Assembly (NCBI GenBank): GCA_022266195.1
Contig: WHVY01000008.1
Span: forward strand, 2,913,501-2,977,500
Direction: 5' to 3'
Length of the DNA: 64,000 bases
Source: Tetranychus cinnabarinus
Lineage: Eukaryota; Arthropoda; Arachnida; Trombidiformes; Tetranychidae
The stretch's first letter is position 1. Every line of letters starts with the position of its first letter. Of the stretch, positions 11,901 to 24,400 are shown piece by piece. The notes below the pieces were generated by a model. It saw nothing but the letters and a program-made list of their open reading frames with translations, did not search any database and was not told where the DNA came from. Made by a program: the position numbers and the translations under genes.

Positions 11901-14900
11901 ACGCTATTAAAAGAACAAATAGACAAAAACTTACCATGAGTTACTACATTGCTAACATCTTTGTTCAGTACCTTGGCCATGTAACCCAAAACGGAGAAGA
12001 TAACAAAACCCGCTAAGAAGCTGGTTAAACAGTTGACACTACTTGTGAGAATGGCATCTCTAATGATATAAATGGATAAGATGGAAGAAAGCAAATCAAA
12101 GTCGATTAAAGTTGATGTGGAGAGTTTAATCTACAGTTGAAATATCGCTCTACCTGAAACAATTGTTATGAAACTTGTTATAACTTGATAATGCTAGAAG
12201 TACACCAAATCCAGGTCCAAGGGAAAAAAAGATTTGAGTTGCTGCATCAATCCAAACCTGTTAGATTAAAATTTACAATGATGAGTTAAAATTGAACTGG
12301 ATGCTCAACCAATGACTATCTGTGACCATGTTTAAATGGAATCAGTTTAACTCTTGAACTAACCTGAAGTTCAAGAAGTTTATCCCATTGAGGATAAAGA
12401 TAATATTTAATTCCTTCAATTGAACCTTCCAGAGTAACTCCTCTTATAAGAAGCACAGTGAGAACGAAATATGGCAATGTAGCGGTAATCCAAACCGCCT
12501 GAGAATTGACAAGACATCAAACAAAGATGCATGTAAAGAAAGAAAAAGTAATCAATTAATCAGGTAAATGTAACAAGTCGAACAATCTTTAATATGATTA
12601 AGATGAAAAGCCGAAAGAATAAAACATTTCTCTAATCAATTATTTTCTTTCATTTGTTCATTGTTTTCCTTTTAGATATAAATGTCATGATGAGATTCGC
12701 AAATTAACTCGGCCAACATTAACATGATGAGATTGATTGCAATCATCAACTCACCTTTCCAGAGCTTTTTACACCTTTCCATAATGAAAAATATACCAAA
12801 ATAAATACGAGTCCGAGGCACATTGCAAGGGAAGGTTTAATTGGACCAATATCACCGATTCCACTGGATTCATGGATTTGAAGAACTGAACGCCTGAAAA
12901 TAGGGGAAAATGTGATAACCTGAAATGGACTCAATTGTGAAAGCAACCCTAAATTGTTCTATTCTATTTTAATGATTGAACAAAACAAAAAAGTAAAACA
13001 ACAACCAGATGGTAAAAGGATGTAAAAGGCTAAAGGAAAAGACTGTTTTCACTTTTATCCATTGAAATGTATTATAATAATAGCTTTTATGCTTATTATT
13101 ATTATCTTACAAAGACAATTGGAATTGATCGAATCTGATTCTTCACATTCATTCAATTGAAAGACTCATTCCTTTGTGAATGTAGCCTTGAGCAAATTGT
13201 CAAGTAGCAATAAAAAAAGTGAATTGAAATGATATACATAAGGTATGTCATAAGAAGAGCAACAAATTTATGATCATTCCAGTAAAAAGTGAAAATATAT
13301 TACCAAACAAGATGCAGCTTTAATCATCTGTTGGTGCATAAATAATCACTTTGAAGGTAATCTTTTGTTATTTTTACATTTCAACATTCAAGCTCATTAC
13401 CATAATCACTCTTATTGATCATCTAAATCAACAGGTTAAATGTTAAGCTCAATTTACCCATCTAATGGTATATTGATTTGATCAGCATTTAATTTTAGAT
13501 GAATGTTCAATATTATTTCAACTCTTGACCATTGCTTTTAATAGGAACAAAAAAACCACACAAAATGTTAAATTGTTTAAATTTGCAGTCGTTTCAGTTT
13601 AACTTGATTTTCATATTAAATACAATCATTTACGTGATTAAATGCATGTAAGAAACAACAATTGGCTTAGTTAACTGTAAGCACATTCATGAAGACAAAA
13701 ATGGTTTCCCTTTCATATCATTTCAAGACTTAACATGAACAAGAAATTGTAAAATTAAACAGATTGAACAATGAAAATCAAATCTATCACAAAAATAGAA
13801 GCAACAAAAATTAAAATAAACCAAATTTCCAATCACAATCATATATTAAGAAGTAATTTTAAGATGAAATTCAATTGAAAAGGTTTCATTGAAATGGCTT
13901 TCATTTTCAGCAAAATCTCTATTCTTAGCTTGTTTCAATTATCGTTGAATTACAATTGAAAGGCATTTAAATTTAATCACAAATGTTGCAAAATATTTTG
14001 ATTGATTGTATTTTTGCATATTTGATAACTGAACTGTTGATTAGGAAAGGTTGATGAATGTTTCCCTGGAAGTTAAGGTTAATCTGATTGCGTGCTATTC
14101 AATCACAGTTTATTGTTTCACTGCTTTCAGTTACATCATCATCATTATTATTATCATCATTATCATCATTGACATGATCATTATAATCATTTTTACCTAT
14201 AACGTTTTTATATCGTTAAATGGTTTTACCTTTTTACCTTGTTCAGATAACAAAGTGAGTATCCATTTTTCAGGTAAGAAACAGCTTTGAAGGTGTTTGA
14301 GTAATGAGAATTGCCTGTCAAAAGATGTATCAGCTTCAGAATTGGATCAACCTTGTTCAGTTCATTTCTTACTTTAATATATTGTTAGAGTTAAAGAAAC
14401 TCGGAAACCAGATAATGGCAATTTATTGAATGAACCATTGAATAGACAAAAAGGGAGAGTTGATCAGTTAACTGAAGTTAACCATTTAGAAAGAGAATCA
14501 ATCTTGAAATCAAAAGTTTCAAACAACTTCCATTGAATATTATCATTATTACACCGCACAAACTCACAAACTAATATTTATGTATATAGATAGGAACCAG
14601 TATAATGATATACAGCAACGGCTATAACAAAGGTAATGGAAGGCAGGGAAGCACAAAAATATGATTCTTAACATGATACATAAATAATGAGATGGAAACT
14701 GAATAAACATTTCAATGAATAATTTTCATTGATCCAGTTGAAATTGTTGAGACACTTTTCACCTTTTATTTTAACCATTTCAATTGCAACAAAATTAAAG
14801 GTAAAAACTTCTCATCAAGTTCAATGGCAAAAAATGCTCAAAGCTGGGAGTAAAGTGTCTGGGAGTGAAAATGCTGGCAATGAAAGGGACTTTTCGGTAT

Positions 14901-17900
14901 ATCGATAAGGACTAAGAAAATGATTACTACCATGGAAGGTTTTCATCGACAGAAAAAATTTAAGCATTGAGACAATTGAGTGCTTTCTGAGTGAAACAAG
15001 AACTTACATATTAAGACAAATCTTGTCAGATTCTTGTCTCTTGCAAAAGATGACAGTAAACTTATATTTGCCTCTTTCTGTTACACCAGCAATAAGTAAA
15101 AAAAATTAGTAAACTTTATCAATGCTATTCATTGAGTTTTACTGGAATCGCAAACTCTCGAAGATTGAAAATTCGATGGAATCCAAAGTTTCGACTGAAT
15201 ATGAATGGATATGAATGGTTATGGATTGATTATAGTCAAATTTAGTGACACCAATTGTTAACTGACTCAATCCAATTCTCTTTAGTGGAATATCATTCAG
15301 AAAACTCATGAAATGAGTTAATCATATTTCGATCTAAACTTGCTAACAAGTGTAAAAATCATTGAAGCAAGATGTCGACGAATAGGGAAAATATCTGTTT
15401 CTCAGAAAATATATATTCTTGGTGTTACTGAAGCTAACAACTTATGGATTGCGAATGCTAAAAATTCTGTCGACAAGTATTGGAAGTGATATTTTTGTCT
15501 AAATGTTTTAACAGATTTGATAATAAAAACTTTTATGGGAAATTTGCAGAGGAAAATGCTGGGAAGGCAAGTTCGGAGTGAAGTCTCTGGGAGGGAAAAG
15601 TCAAGAAGTTTTGGGAATGAGTTCTGAGAGTCGAAGGTATGCTTACTCAAAAAATTCTTGTGCTGGACTGACTACTCCGGTTGTATTGCTTAAACCTCGT
15701 TCAATTAGGTTTCGGCACTTTGGTGTGTTCCAAGTGTTGTTACAACTTGTCCAGGGAAGCTCAGTGTTGAATGAAACGACCAGATAATAAACAGCCCAGG
15801 CTATTATTGTGTTATAATAGGAGGCCATGTATAAGTCAATGAAACAAATACCATAACCGATGCCTGGAATAAAGAGGAACAGGGAAACTTTTTTACTTTT
15901 CATAATTTAATGGTAATTTAAACATAACTTGATCATCATTTTATGATGAATTTACAAGTTTGTAACGTTGATACTTGAGAAAATTTTGCCTTTTTTTCTT
16001 TTTTCCCTGATAAATGGTTATTTTTTGGTGTCAATTCAATGCATTTTCAAGTTGATATTTTGTCAACCACTTTCTTGCATTGTTAACCATTTGAAATTGA
16101 TTTATCAACATGAAGAAAAGGGAAAAAAGTTGAAAAGTTGAGTAAAGAAAAACTTGAATGGAATGAAAAATTTGAATAAAAATGTTGATAAGGAAATGAG
16201 TTTGTTCAACCAACTACAAAATGATAGGAAAATAATCAATTTCCATTGTTAAATTGTTACTTCTTCAAATTGAATTAACATTTAACCGTCCAACAATTAG
16301 GTGAACATGAAAAGGTTATTAAATTGCAGGTTGAAAGTGAAACTAAATTCAAGTGTCACTTTAATCATTTTTAACAGATTGTTTCATTTCTGAAACAAAA
16401 TTATGGAAAGCTAATTGAATTAAACACATTTTAGCATAATTAGCAATTTAGCTTTAATGAGAGAAAAGAAGTTGAAAAACAGTGAAAAGTGTTGATTGAT
16501 TGAAGATGATTAAGATTGATTATTAATTTGATTTGACCCAAGAATGTGTTTACTATTGATTATCAGAATGGAAATGATCAGGAAAAGGATTTTGAAGAGA
16601 TGAGAAAAGGATAAAGATGAAGTAAATTTGGTTTCTTAGGAAACTTGGAAGGCTTGAATCAATTTGAATGATAAGTAATTGGCAAGAGAAGATTGTTCAA
16701 TAGGAATGTCAATTGAATTGTGATCAATAATTAAACCTCTATTCTTGATCATTATACAACCTATTAAATGATTACATTCAAACCCAAAAGAAGAGAAAAG
16801 GAAAAAAAGGTTTTAAAGTTGAGCAAAAGTCATTCAGTCAAATGTAATATTCAACCTTTTCACTCCGTGGTAACCTTTTAAAGCATTTTTCAGTTGAAAT
16901 AAAGATGAAACTGAAGATTCATTTCCATGGTGAAACAATATCTCAAGATTAAAGTCAATTGCCGGTGAAATTTGTTTCAATTAAAAGAAACAGAAAATTT
17001 GGTTTTCCATTTTTTGGCAAAAGCTTCTCAACAGTAAACATTTACTCGGACATTACCTTTCATTATTGGACAAATGTTTTTCCACAAAGTCAGACAACCA
17101 CTTCGATAATATTGACCCAAAGCTAGTTCCAGGTAGAAGAGAGGAAGACCACCGAAAATGAGCATAACCAGGTATGGAATGAGAAAGGCTCCTGAAAACA
17201 AGAACAATGTTCAACAGTGAATTAATTTGAGAAAATTTTCATTCTCTTATTGTTTCCGTTTGTTTCTTCTTCTATTTACTCTCGAGTTGGTTTTCATGTT
17301 AAATTAAGAAAGTCAGGAAATGAATGTAGAAAGTGAATAAATGTCAAGATCGAAGTAAACTTACCTCCGCCATTTCGATAACAGATGAAAGGGAATCTCC
17401 AAACGTTACCCAAATCAACGGCAAAACCGATGACTGCCAGCAAAAATTCACTCTTGGAATCCCAGGTTTCACGTTCAGGTTCAGAGGAAGAGGATGAAGA
17501 TGATTTGACAACAGTTCCAGTTGAAAGTTTGTAGTGATGGGAAGTTGAAGTTGCCTGTTGCTGTTCATTAACAATCTCAAGTGATTTATCGCGAAATGCA
17601 TTGAATAAACTGCTCTTTGAGCTTATCGATCGAACCAGGTCAAGTTTAATTGGTAAACCTTCATTGAGTAAACATTCAGTTGCAATATTGTCATCAGTAT
17701 CATCATCGACCTGATCATCGTCTTCATTGTTACATCTGTCGTCTAATGAAACCTTTGAATCATTTGTACTTTTCATTGGATTGCAAAGCGATTTACAGTT
17801 TAACTCGCTTGATCGGCCTTCAGGTCCACCCGAGAGTTGAGGTGATGATGAGCAAGAAGATAAGTTGATTTGTTGCTGGAAAACACTTGTTTTAACTTTA

Positions 17901-18139
17901 CCATCGACGAGTTCACTTTTGGTGTCAACTCGAAAAGAGTTTGCAATATTTTTATTAGCTGTACAAAGGTTACTATTTGAGGTTAAATTACTGTTTGAGC
18001 CAATGGGTTTGCTATTACTGGTGTTACTGGGAGCATTACATGATTGATTTGATGAACATTGAAATTTGGTTGATGATGAATTGGGTGAAGATGTTGATCC
18101 CAGTGATTGAGATTCGGTAATCTTTGGATTGGTTGACAT
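8990..18139 (-). CDS. SerT: Serotonin transporter (SLC6 family)
   Basis: Exons in transcript order: 17365..18139, 17057..17191, 15647..15863, 12755..12893, 12364..12498, 12154..12257, 11935..12059, 11757..11869, 11242..11373, 11062..11161, 10890..10990, 8990..9187. All phases agree; 757 aa. It is a Na+/Cl−-coupled plasma-membrane transporter that clears serotonin. TM1 FAVDLGNVWRFP carries the Asp that binds monoamine amines. TM3 YMASYYNTIIAWAVYYL, loop PWTSCNNTWNTPKC (paired Cys), EFFERSVLQIHESSGIGDIG and GPIKPSLAMC favour SERT over the dopamine transporter. TM6 reads SLGPGFGVLLALSSYNKF. The N-terminus before RETWDSK is about 222 residues, Ser/Asn/Thr-rich, against roughly 80–90 in most SERTs. 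The last exon reads through a weak donor-like GAG|GTAATT to TGA, giving a short tail. The introns at 9188–10889 and 12894–15646 are large. Confidence 0.9.
12894..15646. other. Large intron of the serotonin transporter gene
   Basis: This 2.75-kb intron separates the exons encoding EFF and ERSVLQ. It contains an ATT/ATC microsatellite-like run at about 14130–14195 and no exon that would fit the phase of its neighbours. A short open frame over the microsatellite is not considered a gene. Confidence 0.7.
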
Positions 18140-21100
18140 GCTTTTTGTGAATCACCAAACAATAAGTTATTCAACTGAAAGTTTTTTTTGTTTTTCTTTT
18201 GCTCTTCTAAGATGATGAGCGATGGGAGAGGGAAGATGATGAGGGCGAGGGAAATGGACACACTTGGCGAAGGAAGGCGACTCAAAAGTTTTCGTTTTTT
18301 TCTTCTTTTCTGGTCTTCTTTTTGAAATTTGAAATTTGGCCGATTCGCTCTCACCAAATGACAAGATAATTACTCAGGGTTAAGGGTGAACAGGTTACAG
18401 GTTATAGGTTGGAATTGTTTACTTGAAAAGAAGACAAAAAGCTGTGTCAATCAACATTGGAACATTTAGTCGTCAGATTTTGTGTCTTATCTGGTTGAAA
18501 GGGAATGAGCAAACAGATAAGTGCAAACTCAATCCCAGGCTACAACAGATTCCCTCCCAGTTGAATTGGATGAAACAGAAGAAAGAGAAGGAAGAAGATG
18601 ATGATGATCAAGTGAGGATAATTTAGAAGAAAGAAAGTAACGAAAAGTGCGACAGATAAGATGATGATGTATGATGAGAATGTTGAAGTTAAATGGAAAT
18701 ATAAAGATGATGAAGATGTTGGCCTGAAGCATTCCGATTGGCCCACAATGTTTCATCACATGATCATGCAAAACCTTGAGGGAGTTTATCGTTGAGCAGA
18801 TTGATTCTTGGTGACACATCTATTGATCTAGTTACATTTTCTTGGGTTCATCCCTTTATCATCCTTCATTGCCACCACAACCAAATGAACACCATCTTCC
18901 TCATTATCATCATTCTCGTCGTTTTCTCCTTCTTCTTCTTCTTCTTCTTCTCATGGTTTTACATGAAAGAGTAACAATGAACAAGGATGGCAAAAAGTTG
19001 AACAATGCGAACAAAAAAATCTCCAAATCATTTTAAGTTAATGTTCATGAATATCCTGAAATAAGGAAAGTAAAGTAAATTGGAAAAAAACTTCTTTTCT
19101 TCTCACTGGGAGTTTACTTGGAGTGATCATCATTATAATATCATAACAACTTTACTTGTTAATAACTTGTTGCATCTAATGACATTTCAAATGAAACTTG
19201 AATCTCAACTCTTTTGATTCAACTCAATCTTGGTTTTGTTTCAAATCCTTTCAATGGTTAATATCCAATTGATATGACTTGAGATGAAATTATTTTGTTT
19301 TACAAATCGATTGATGAAATGTTTAAAAGGTGAACAATGAAAACATTTAGCTTTCAATTTTAAGACTAAAGATAAACGATAATTTTTTAATCGATTCTGT
19401 GAAATCTGGAAAACTGAAAGGAAACATTTTTAAAATTGAAAATTTTTGTTGAAACTGTTTGTTAATGAAAGATTATTTACTTTTAAGTGTCCAATTTTCT
19501 AGCCATTAAGTGATTTGATTGTTGCTATTCTGGTTTCAATTAAAAGGTTTTATGAGCTAAATGTGATCAATTCAAGATGGCAAGGATCTGAAAGGATAGT
19601 AAATCATTTTTGTCTTTTCATTCTCATCTTGTCCATCTTGATCACATTTGAAGGTTTTATTCACTTCTAATGATTACTCTTTCATCAAACAACCTGTTAT
19701 CAATGCTTTTATTATGCGCATAAATTGATGTATTTCCTTGCAATTGTAATGTCCATTTATCACTGTAATAACTTGAAGTAACTATTGAATCAATTAAATT
19801 CTTAGTCAGCAATTGTTGAGCAGATTTACTTTTCTCGATTAAACTTGTTTTTCTTTTTCATTTGTTTCCATCGAAATGTGCAAATTAATTCAAGCAATTA
19901 AACCTATTATTTGATTTAAAACTTTTTGATCAAACAGTATTTCTGGTGAATATTTCATTCATCCAATTGCATTCATCGTGTGCTTGTGTTGCTTTTGTTA
20001 TCCAATTAACTGTTAATTATTTAACAATTAATTGAATAACAAAATTAACTTTTATTCTCAAAAATGAACATTAATTTTTTAAATAGTGAAAATTGGGAAA
20101 AAATGATCTTTAAAATCATTTCTAATCGTTTTTGCAAAAAGGTTTACAAATTTTAACTGAATTTTGCAGCAACTCTTTTGGTTACCACTAGACTTCGCTA
20201 CTGTTTGAATAAAAATTCCGCTATTTTTCAACTTAACGTTACATTGTTGTCAAGCTTTTTTGTTAATTAATGCTATAATTAAATCAATTTTTAGTATTTT
20301 CTTCATATTTAAATTATTCTGATCACTCTGTTCACCCATTAATTTCATAAACTAGTTCAATTTTTATTTGTTTGTGTCTAATAGTCAAGGTAAGCCAAGT
20401 GATACTCTACATGTAACTGCAATTCTTGTATTCCAATGATGTCTTTACTAATAATTTCAACGTTTTATTTCAATTTTAGTGGTCATCTTTACTTTCTCAA
20501 TGGCACTTTGACCGGTTCTTTTATGATTAAGTTATAGTAAAACAACGGTTAAGGCCCGGGACTCTGCTTTAAGTAGGTAAGTGTGATTTATACTGTAAAT
20601 AAGCAGTAAATATGCTGAACAAAATGTTTTAATTTCTGGTCAAAATTTAATTTTTGTTTCTCCTTTAAATTTGATCTTTTACCCAAACTACCCGATAAGT
20701 GTACAAATTAAATGGATTTAAGAACAACTCTAAAGTGTTGAGTAAAGCGGATTGACCATCAATATCAACGGCGTTTGGATGAACAAGTGAATGGGAAGAA
20801 AGACATTGAAAGTGAAACGCAGTTTAACCATTAAGAGCCATTAACAGAAACAAATTTTACATGTTGAACAGTTTGTTATAGAAAGGAATGGAAACAAGAA
20901 TTGGGTCAATGGCAGGTTTAATATTTCAAGTGATTAGATTGAGAACAAGTTGTAAATTGTTCTAATATTTAACCCAATCACTGACCTCAAAGGCTGGTCC
21001 AAGTCACATTTATCGGTCAGAAAAGAGAGAATGTTAAACATACAAAAAGGAAAACAAGAAAACAAGATTTATCAGACAAGTACAATTAATCATTTATATA

Positions 21101-21412
21101 TACATACATAAATGATAATGAGGTGATTGAATTGATTGCAATGATTTAAACAAATTAGAAATGCGAGAAAAGGTGAAAAAAAGAAGTTACAAAATGTATT
21201 CCAATAAATAAATCATTGTGATCAATAAATCAATATCAAAAATACAAAACAAATCAAGCCTCAAGACTCGAAGGAAAAATGTCAGACATAAGGTGAAGTC
21301 ACATAAATACAAATAGTTGACAATTAACATTGATAGTCTCAATTAAAAGATATCAAATGAAACGACCAAAAATTGTCCAATATATACTAAAAGAATCCAG
21401 AAACAGTCCAAA
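18140..21412. other. Spacer between MH2 gene and serotonin transporter
   Basis: This stretch includes the upstream (promoter and 5' UTR) side of the transporter and the 3' side of the MH2 gene. A TTC run lies at about 18926–18950 with GATGAT runs around 18590–18720. No protein exon was recognised. A possible spliced non-coding transcript on the plus strand is listed separately. Confidence 0.5.
20340..20576 (+). ncRNA. Possible spliced non-coding transcript
   Basis: Three splice-like sites occur in order on the plus strand: AGTCAAG|GTAAGCC at 20389/20390, TTTCAATTTTAG|TGG at 20479/20480 and AAGTAG|GTAAGTG at 20576/20577. They would define a 90-bp intron and a 97-base internal exon. The exon has stops in all useful frames, so if it is transcribed it is non-coding or 5' UTR. 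Chance splice motifs in AT-rich DNA are an equal possibility. Confidence 0.2.
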
Positions 21413-24400
21413 TTAGTCCCACTCAGTGGCATACCGTTCACCCTGGACTTCACATAAATATGCCCGTTGAGGTTGATGACGCCGTTGTTGAGGCTGTTGA
21501 TGGTGATGATGAGCGGAGAAGAGGTTTGGTGTCCGTCCATAAAGTGGTGCATAAGTGTCATAACCATCGCCTGATGACATGTAAGGATCCGATTCTGGAA
21601 AAGGTGAAAACAATAATGAAATGAAATTATATTGTAATTACCAGATTGATAAATTGCATGCATAAGTTAACCCAACCATTTCATGTAATACTAATCAAAG
21701 TGTTTGATTCGCTTCTTTCACTCAGCTGCAATTAAACTTTGACCAACTTAATTATTGAATGGTCAACTTGATTGGCATTGGAAACTGCTCTTGGCTATCA
21801 ACAATTAACCATTTTTTCAAGGTAAACTGATTTTTCGAACGAATTTGAATGAGAAAAAAAAGCAAAAGCGAAATGTTAAACTCGGTCAACAATGAAAATA
21901 AATGGTTAAATTACAATGATTAAGATGATAATGATGATGAAGATCAAGGTAAAAAGGTTTCAAGTTTTACCATTAAAATGGGAAACAATTGATTGTAATG
22001 AAAGCATTCATTTCATTTTCCTGTTAACCCAAAAAAGATAGGCTTTTGGAGTGAATGTTGATATTTTTGTGCAAAGACTAGATCATTGAATTGACTATAA
22101 ATAAGAATCAATTGATTTGGTTAACATAATCATTGTGTTTACAAAGATTTTGCTTTTTGATTTATTGTTACGGTTGGAACAACAATCTTCATTGTTTCAT
22201 TAACTGTTTAAGGGTCAAAAGTAATCTTATTTTAATCATTAAATTGTTTAGCTAACAGCAAATTTGAATCAAGTGAACAATCACTGAGACAACAATTGCA
22301 ATGAAAATGTAAACTTGAAACATTCACCTTCACCTTTAATAAGCCATTTTATTGTTACTAATCACGAACTGACCTTATATCATGAGCCCCTCCACTAGCC
22401 ATTATAAGTGAAAAACTTAATCATTGACCAATCTCTTGATTAACAGTTAAGATGATTGTCAGATGAACCTTGTGAGTTTGCAAAATGATTACAATTAAGT
22501 GAAAAAAAGTGTTTGTTCAATGTTAACAATAACAATAGAGTTGAACCAGTAAATCCTATCCAAGTGTCAATTGAAATTACACTTTAAATTGATGTTAATA
22601 AAGAGATGAAATTGAAACCTCACCCAAACCAGATAATCAATCTCAAGGTAATCAACTTCAATTCATTCTCAATCTAAAAATGAAACCATTCTCAGGCTAA
22701 CCATCGACTGATCCATGATAATACAGATGACAATTGAACAGTAATTTGTTTAATCTCAAGGTTTACTTTCATTAAATTGAGACAATTAGCAAAAGGCAAA
22801 CAAATGGATTCACTTTCAAAGCTCAATTGCAAGTCCATTTATAATAGTGAAACTGATTGAAAGTAAAACAGATTTGACAGTCAGTTTGGAATGCCGTTCA
22901 CCTTGATTAACCATTTTTACTTAATAATTAATCTGATGCTTAACTTGGAGCAATAAATTATCTTGATATGAAAGTGCAAAAGATAAGTAAAAGATTGAAA
23001 TGGTTTGATCAGATTTGCCTTAAAATAAACTGGTCAACTTACCAAATGTTGAATCATAATAAGAGTAATAAGAGGAACCACCTCGGTATGGATTAAAATT
23101 GGATGAAGGATTAAAAAGTGAATTAAGGTAACCACTGGAATGAGATTTTCTCATGTCTTGAAGAGACGTTAATCCAGCGGCAGGTTTACGTTCACGAGGT
23201 ACAGCAAAGTGCGAGACTCGCGCTTGCATACCGCAATAGTAAGGATCCTCTGTAAAGATAAGGTCAATATTAGTCGAGTGTTTTGCTTCATTGAGATCAG
23301 TTTCATTACCGTAATCAACTTCTTTCTTGGGTGCTGGTGTGGCTGCCGTTTGTTTACGACTTTCACCTCGAACTAGACTCTTAAACATACTTGGAATCTT
23401 CTTCTCTTTCGTTTTCTTAATCTTGGCGAAATCTCTTGGAGGTAATTCAGGTGGTTTAGCGTCACTTGTCTTTGAATTATTGTTGTTATTAACATTATTA
23501 ACATTGACATTATTGTTGTTGTTGTTGACAGCACTTGTAATCAATGCTGTGTTATTGTTGGCGTTTACACGATGATTTGACTGTTTTCCGCTTGTTATTT
23601 GAGGTCGTTTACTTGTCGGTAAACTGGGCACCGAATAAGGATCTTCATCTTGTTCAGGTTTGGTAAACACATTAACAAACTTGGGTACATTTTCATTTCG
23701 ATAACAGACTAAAATGATAATGAAAAAAAGCAGAAATGTTAACAGGAGAAGCAAAAAAAACAAGGTTAGTGTTACAATTTAACAACAAATCAACGATTCA
23801 TATTAACGGAAATAACTATTATTATCTAATTATTTATCTCAGCTCAACTTTCTAATCAAGTTAAATAATAAGGAATTAGATTGTTATCAAAGAAAAAAAA
23901 ACTCTTTTCCTTTCAATTGTGTCCCATTGACTTATCAATTAATATCTAAAACAAAAACAGGTTTCATCGAGATTATCTGACCTGAAAGTTGACCAAAGCT
24001 GTAAAATATTTCAAATGTCAAACTAAGAAGCTAAAGCTAGCAACAAAACAATAATTTAAGGTTAACTCAATGGCCGAATGGGTTTAGGCCAAAGACATTT
24101 ATCATAAAATCAAAGTTAACCTAAAGCTTTGGATCGAGACTTGAATTAGGCCTAAATGGTAATTTATTTGATTGTTATCTGTGTATTGGTTAGTATTGGC
24201 TACTTTGGTTTGATCTCAATATCTGATTGAAATTGAATTTTGATTTTACTTGCTCGGACTGTGATTTGTTTCAGGTGCACCTGAAGTTTAATTTACCTTG
24301 TGGCAATTTAGATTTAAGCATATCAAGGGCAACAATGTTAACAACCATAATCCAAACTGGTAAATCAAGTACATCGGTTGCATCCTTGACAAAAGCGATT

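Noticed and set aside
14051..14290. Open frame with a poly-Ile run inside the transporter intron
   Set aside because: Translation of an ATC/ATT microsatellite.
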